The notes under the pieces are model-generated. The model did no database searches. It was given only the letters and a program-made list of their open reading frames with translations, and was not told the origin of the DNA. Positions 62,307 to 64,000 of a stretch of 64,000 nt of DNA are shown here, piece after piece (the first letter of the stretch is position 1; every line of letters starts with the position of its first letter). The DNA comes from Trichomonas vaginalis G3 (taxonomy: Eukaryota; Parabasalia; Trichomonadida; Trichomonadidae), in assembly GCF_026262505.1 (NCBI RefSeq), contig NC_067205.1, positions 27,358,556 through 27,422,555 on the forward strand. Reading direction: 5' to 3'. The translations under genes and the position numbers were made by a program.

Positions 62307-62668
62307 TTTGAGACAACATGACATTTTGACAACATCACAGGAGGAAGGTAGTTATGAATTATTTTTGAAGAACTGAAGGTGTCACCATGTCACCAGGTAA
62401 TTTAACTCATGACATTTTGACAACACAGGAGGAAGGCAGTTATGAATTATTTTTGAAGAACTGAAGGTGTCACCATGTCACCATGTGTCACCAGGTCATT
62501 TAACTTCTTTTAAAAAATGAGACAACATGACATTTTGACAACATCACAGGAGGAAGGTAGTTATGAATTATTTTTGAAGAACTGAAGGTGTCACCATGTC
62601 ACCATGTCACCAGGTAATTTAACTTCTTTTAAAAAATGAGACAACATGACATTTTGACAACACAGGTA
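62307..62668. repeat. Four tandem copies of a ~110-bp Polinton repeat with GTCACCATG iterons
   Basis: Units share GAGACAACATGACATTTTGA, GGAGGAAGGTAGTTATGAAT, TTTTTGAAGAACTGAAGGTG and one to three runs of the 9-mer GTCACCATG or GTCACCAGG. The block directly abuts the 3' end of the helicase gene. Related copies in Mav1 lie at 22010-22240 and, inverted, at 24786-24900. Probably a cis element such as an origin or expression control region (inference). Confidence 0.85.
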
Positions 62669-62706
62669 CGAAAAAGAGGAAGGCAAAAATAAATTCCAAT
62701 CATACT

Positions 62707-64000
62707 TTATAAAGCATCATTTACAGGTATTTCATCGTCAGTAAATGAATCCTCATTATCGTTTGGTTCAACCTGTTTATATAATCCTTTCATTTCTTCT
62801 TTCAAAACATAACACCATGTTTGTTTACCATCTATTCTTACCTGTTTCCTATCACATTTATCCTTAATGCTCATTTGGAAATTCTTGTCTTTCATGTCTG
62901 ATGGTTTGCAAAATAGAGCATTTTTACACGTCATACCTGCACACAATTCATCATAATGTGTATTTATCCATACATCTAAAGGATTTGTTGATAACTCGAT
63001 TAAATCTTGTTTGGCTTCAGTCATCGGAATGATTCGTACATTAAATGATGAAAGGTCATATTGCATAAAATATGTTAAAAGGTTATCATAAAATTCCTTT
63101 GTGCATGAATCCATTAAATTCTTGAAGTAATCAAATTGACCCTTGAATTTACCATTAACTCTTAAAACTACGTATCTTCTGTCTCCAACTTCAATTTTGA
63201 CAGGGTAAACGTTATTAGTTACGAAAATGAAGTTTGCAACATTCTGAGCAGTTCTTCTGGGTTGATTCTTTTCATTAATTCTAATCTCATTATCCGTTAT
63301 AATTGATTTCAAAGCGTTGAAGTTTGCGAGTCTGTCTTCACCTACATTCTTGAGTTCATTAAGTACAAGAAACATTTTATTTTCAACTACTGAGTTGAAA
63401 TTACCCGTTAGCTCACTTATTTCAGTAATGTTTTTACATGAATAACCTGCGAGAAGTTCAGAAATAATGTCTGTAAATCTGTTTTTACCTGTTCCCTGAA
63501 GTCCTTTCAAAATAATTGCTGTTTCATTCTTGATTCCAGGATGTTGAATCATTGATGCAATCCAGCCGAGAAGGTATTTATACACTTCATCGTTATTATC
63601 ACAAATGGCTTCTTTAATGAAATTCATAAACATCTCAATTTTTGAGTAATCAGGCTTTTCAAGAATGTTGTATTTATAACCCTGAAACGTTGAGAAAACA
63701 TCGGGGGAATCAGATTTAAAGCAAACACCCTTAACGGTTAATGAAGACAATTGATTTAGTAGTACATCCCATGCTGTTATGGTTTTACCTTCTTCTTTAA
63801 ATAATTTAATCATTTTGAGTGACTCTTTCATGTTTGATTGAAGAACGAATGATATTTGATTCATTTTGTCGTGTATGTTGTAATCTTTCTGAATGAAGTA
63901 TTTATTTCCACAATCTACAAAACGGATTACACGTGATAAATCCTCAATTACTTCAGAACTGTTTTTATACTGATGATTTTCAGCCTTGCGTCTAATATCT
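62707..64000 (-). CDS. Polinton SF3 helicase (D5-like), 5' end outside window
   Basis: The frame runs open to the window end; 430 residues are visible, so the start lies beyond 64000. Walker A GLQGTGKNRF, Walker B-type NKMFLVLNEL, motif C FVTNNVYPV and a downstream Arg-rich RRYVVLR follow the superfamily 3 order of viral replicative helicases. The N-terminal visible part could belong to a D5/primase-associated region. It would unwind DNA for PolB. The C-terminal ~75 residues are very acidic (DNEDSFTDDE) and are also preserved in the Mav1 remnant. Confidence 0.85.
   Translation of the reverse strand, partial: DIRRKAENHQYKNSSEVIEDLSRVIRFVDCGNKYFIQKDYNIHDKMNQISFVLQSNMKESLKMIKLFKEEGKTITAWDVLLNQLSSLTVKGVCFKSDSPDVFSTFQGYKYNILEKPDYSKIEMFMNFIKEAICDNNDEVYKYLLGWIASMIQHPGIKNETAIILKGLQGTGKNRFTDIISELLAGYSCKNITEISELTGNFNSVVENKMFLVLNELKNVGEDRLANFNALKSIITDNEIRINEKNQPRRTAQNVANFIFVTNNVYPVKIEVGDRRYVVLRVNGKFKGQFDYFKNLMDSCTKEFYDNLLTYFMQYDLSSFNVRIIPMTEAKQDLIELSTNPLDVWINTHYDELCAGMTCKNALFCKPSDMKDKNFQMSIKDKCDRKQVRIDGKQTWCYVLKEEMKGLYKQVEPNDNEDSFTDDEIPVNDAL

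Larger units (their letters stand above)
54753..64000. mobile_element. Maverick/Polinton (Mav2), left part, runs out of window
   Basis: Left end inferred at AGTAGTATATGTGGAAGGG, by comparison with the Mav1 end (AGTAGTAGGATAGGATGGG), both followed by GTGACTTTTTTTGT. The preceding bases TATTAT would be the target duplication, which cannot be checked because the right end is beyond the window. Genes in order: two-module TIR-type gene, unknown gene, PolB, integrase, two small convergent genes, a tandem repeat block and the SF3 helicase. It is much better preserved than Mav1, with about two breaks in the visible part. Close similarity to Mav1 indicates one subfamily and recent activity. Confidence 0.88.

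Overview
The window looks like nuclear DNA of a trichomonad (Parabasalia), most likely a Tritrichomonas-like species. The evidence is an AT-rich background, long intronless genes that often end in TAA followed by A (a stop overlapping a TAAA polyadenylation signal), some genes with a TCAYTTTTC-like initiator just upstream of the ATG, families typical of trichomonads (BspA-like leucine-rich repeats, DUF3447-type ankyrin proteins, glycine-rich ALK-like proteins, beta-helix surface proteins) and Maverick/Polinton elements. The genus is an inference; no species-specific marker was seen.

Layout. 1-7.4 kb: the 3' part of a Ras-GAP gene, a 5'-truncated beta-helix gene copy, a pair of strong hairpins, a tRNA-like relic, an unassigned 478-aa gene and an ankyrin gene split by one frameshift. 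7.4-13.4 kb: a gene-free stretch holding a 4.8-kb non-autonomous hAT-like DNA transposon (21-bp terminal inverted repeats, perfect 8-bp target duplication) whose interior is a 3.3-kb array of a 32-bp satellite. 13.4-14.0 kb: a PAP2/dolichyldiphosphatase-like membrane phosphatase gene. 14,182-33,359: a full-length 19.2-kb Maverick/Polinton, here called Mav1, with terminal inverted repeats of about 840 bp and the 6-bp target duplication GTCATG. Many of its genes are broken. 33.8-54.5 kb: host genes for a BspA-like protein, a glycine-rich ALK-like remnant, a PDI-like membrane thioredoxin, an acylphosphatase, a 950-aa coiled-coil protein, a MyTH4-RhoGAP protein (ARHGAP39-like), a second beta-helix gene copy, a beta-helix/RING protein and a 2101-aa ankyrin-C2x6-ankyrin protein. 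54,753 to the window end: the left half of a second, closely related Polinton, Mav2.

How the genes fit together. The Polintons carry the usual replication and integration set: protein-primed DNA polymerase B, retroviral-type integrase, an SF3 helicase and a packaging ATPase. Mav1 also has a capsid module and several small genes. Less expected items are an HNH nuclease-like module inside PolB, a phage tail-collar/short-tail-fibre-like protein, a KilA-N-like protein, a gene carried inside the terminal repeats, and small GC-rich palindromes inserted in frame in PolB. Element genes share their own start context (T-rich, then TTATTC-TTACATAAATG or close variants) rather than the host initiator. 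Host genes are mostly signalling and trafficking proteins (RasGAP, RhoGAP, multi-C2, RING) and surface or secretory proteins; no operon-like arrangement is implied.
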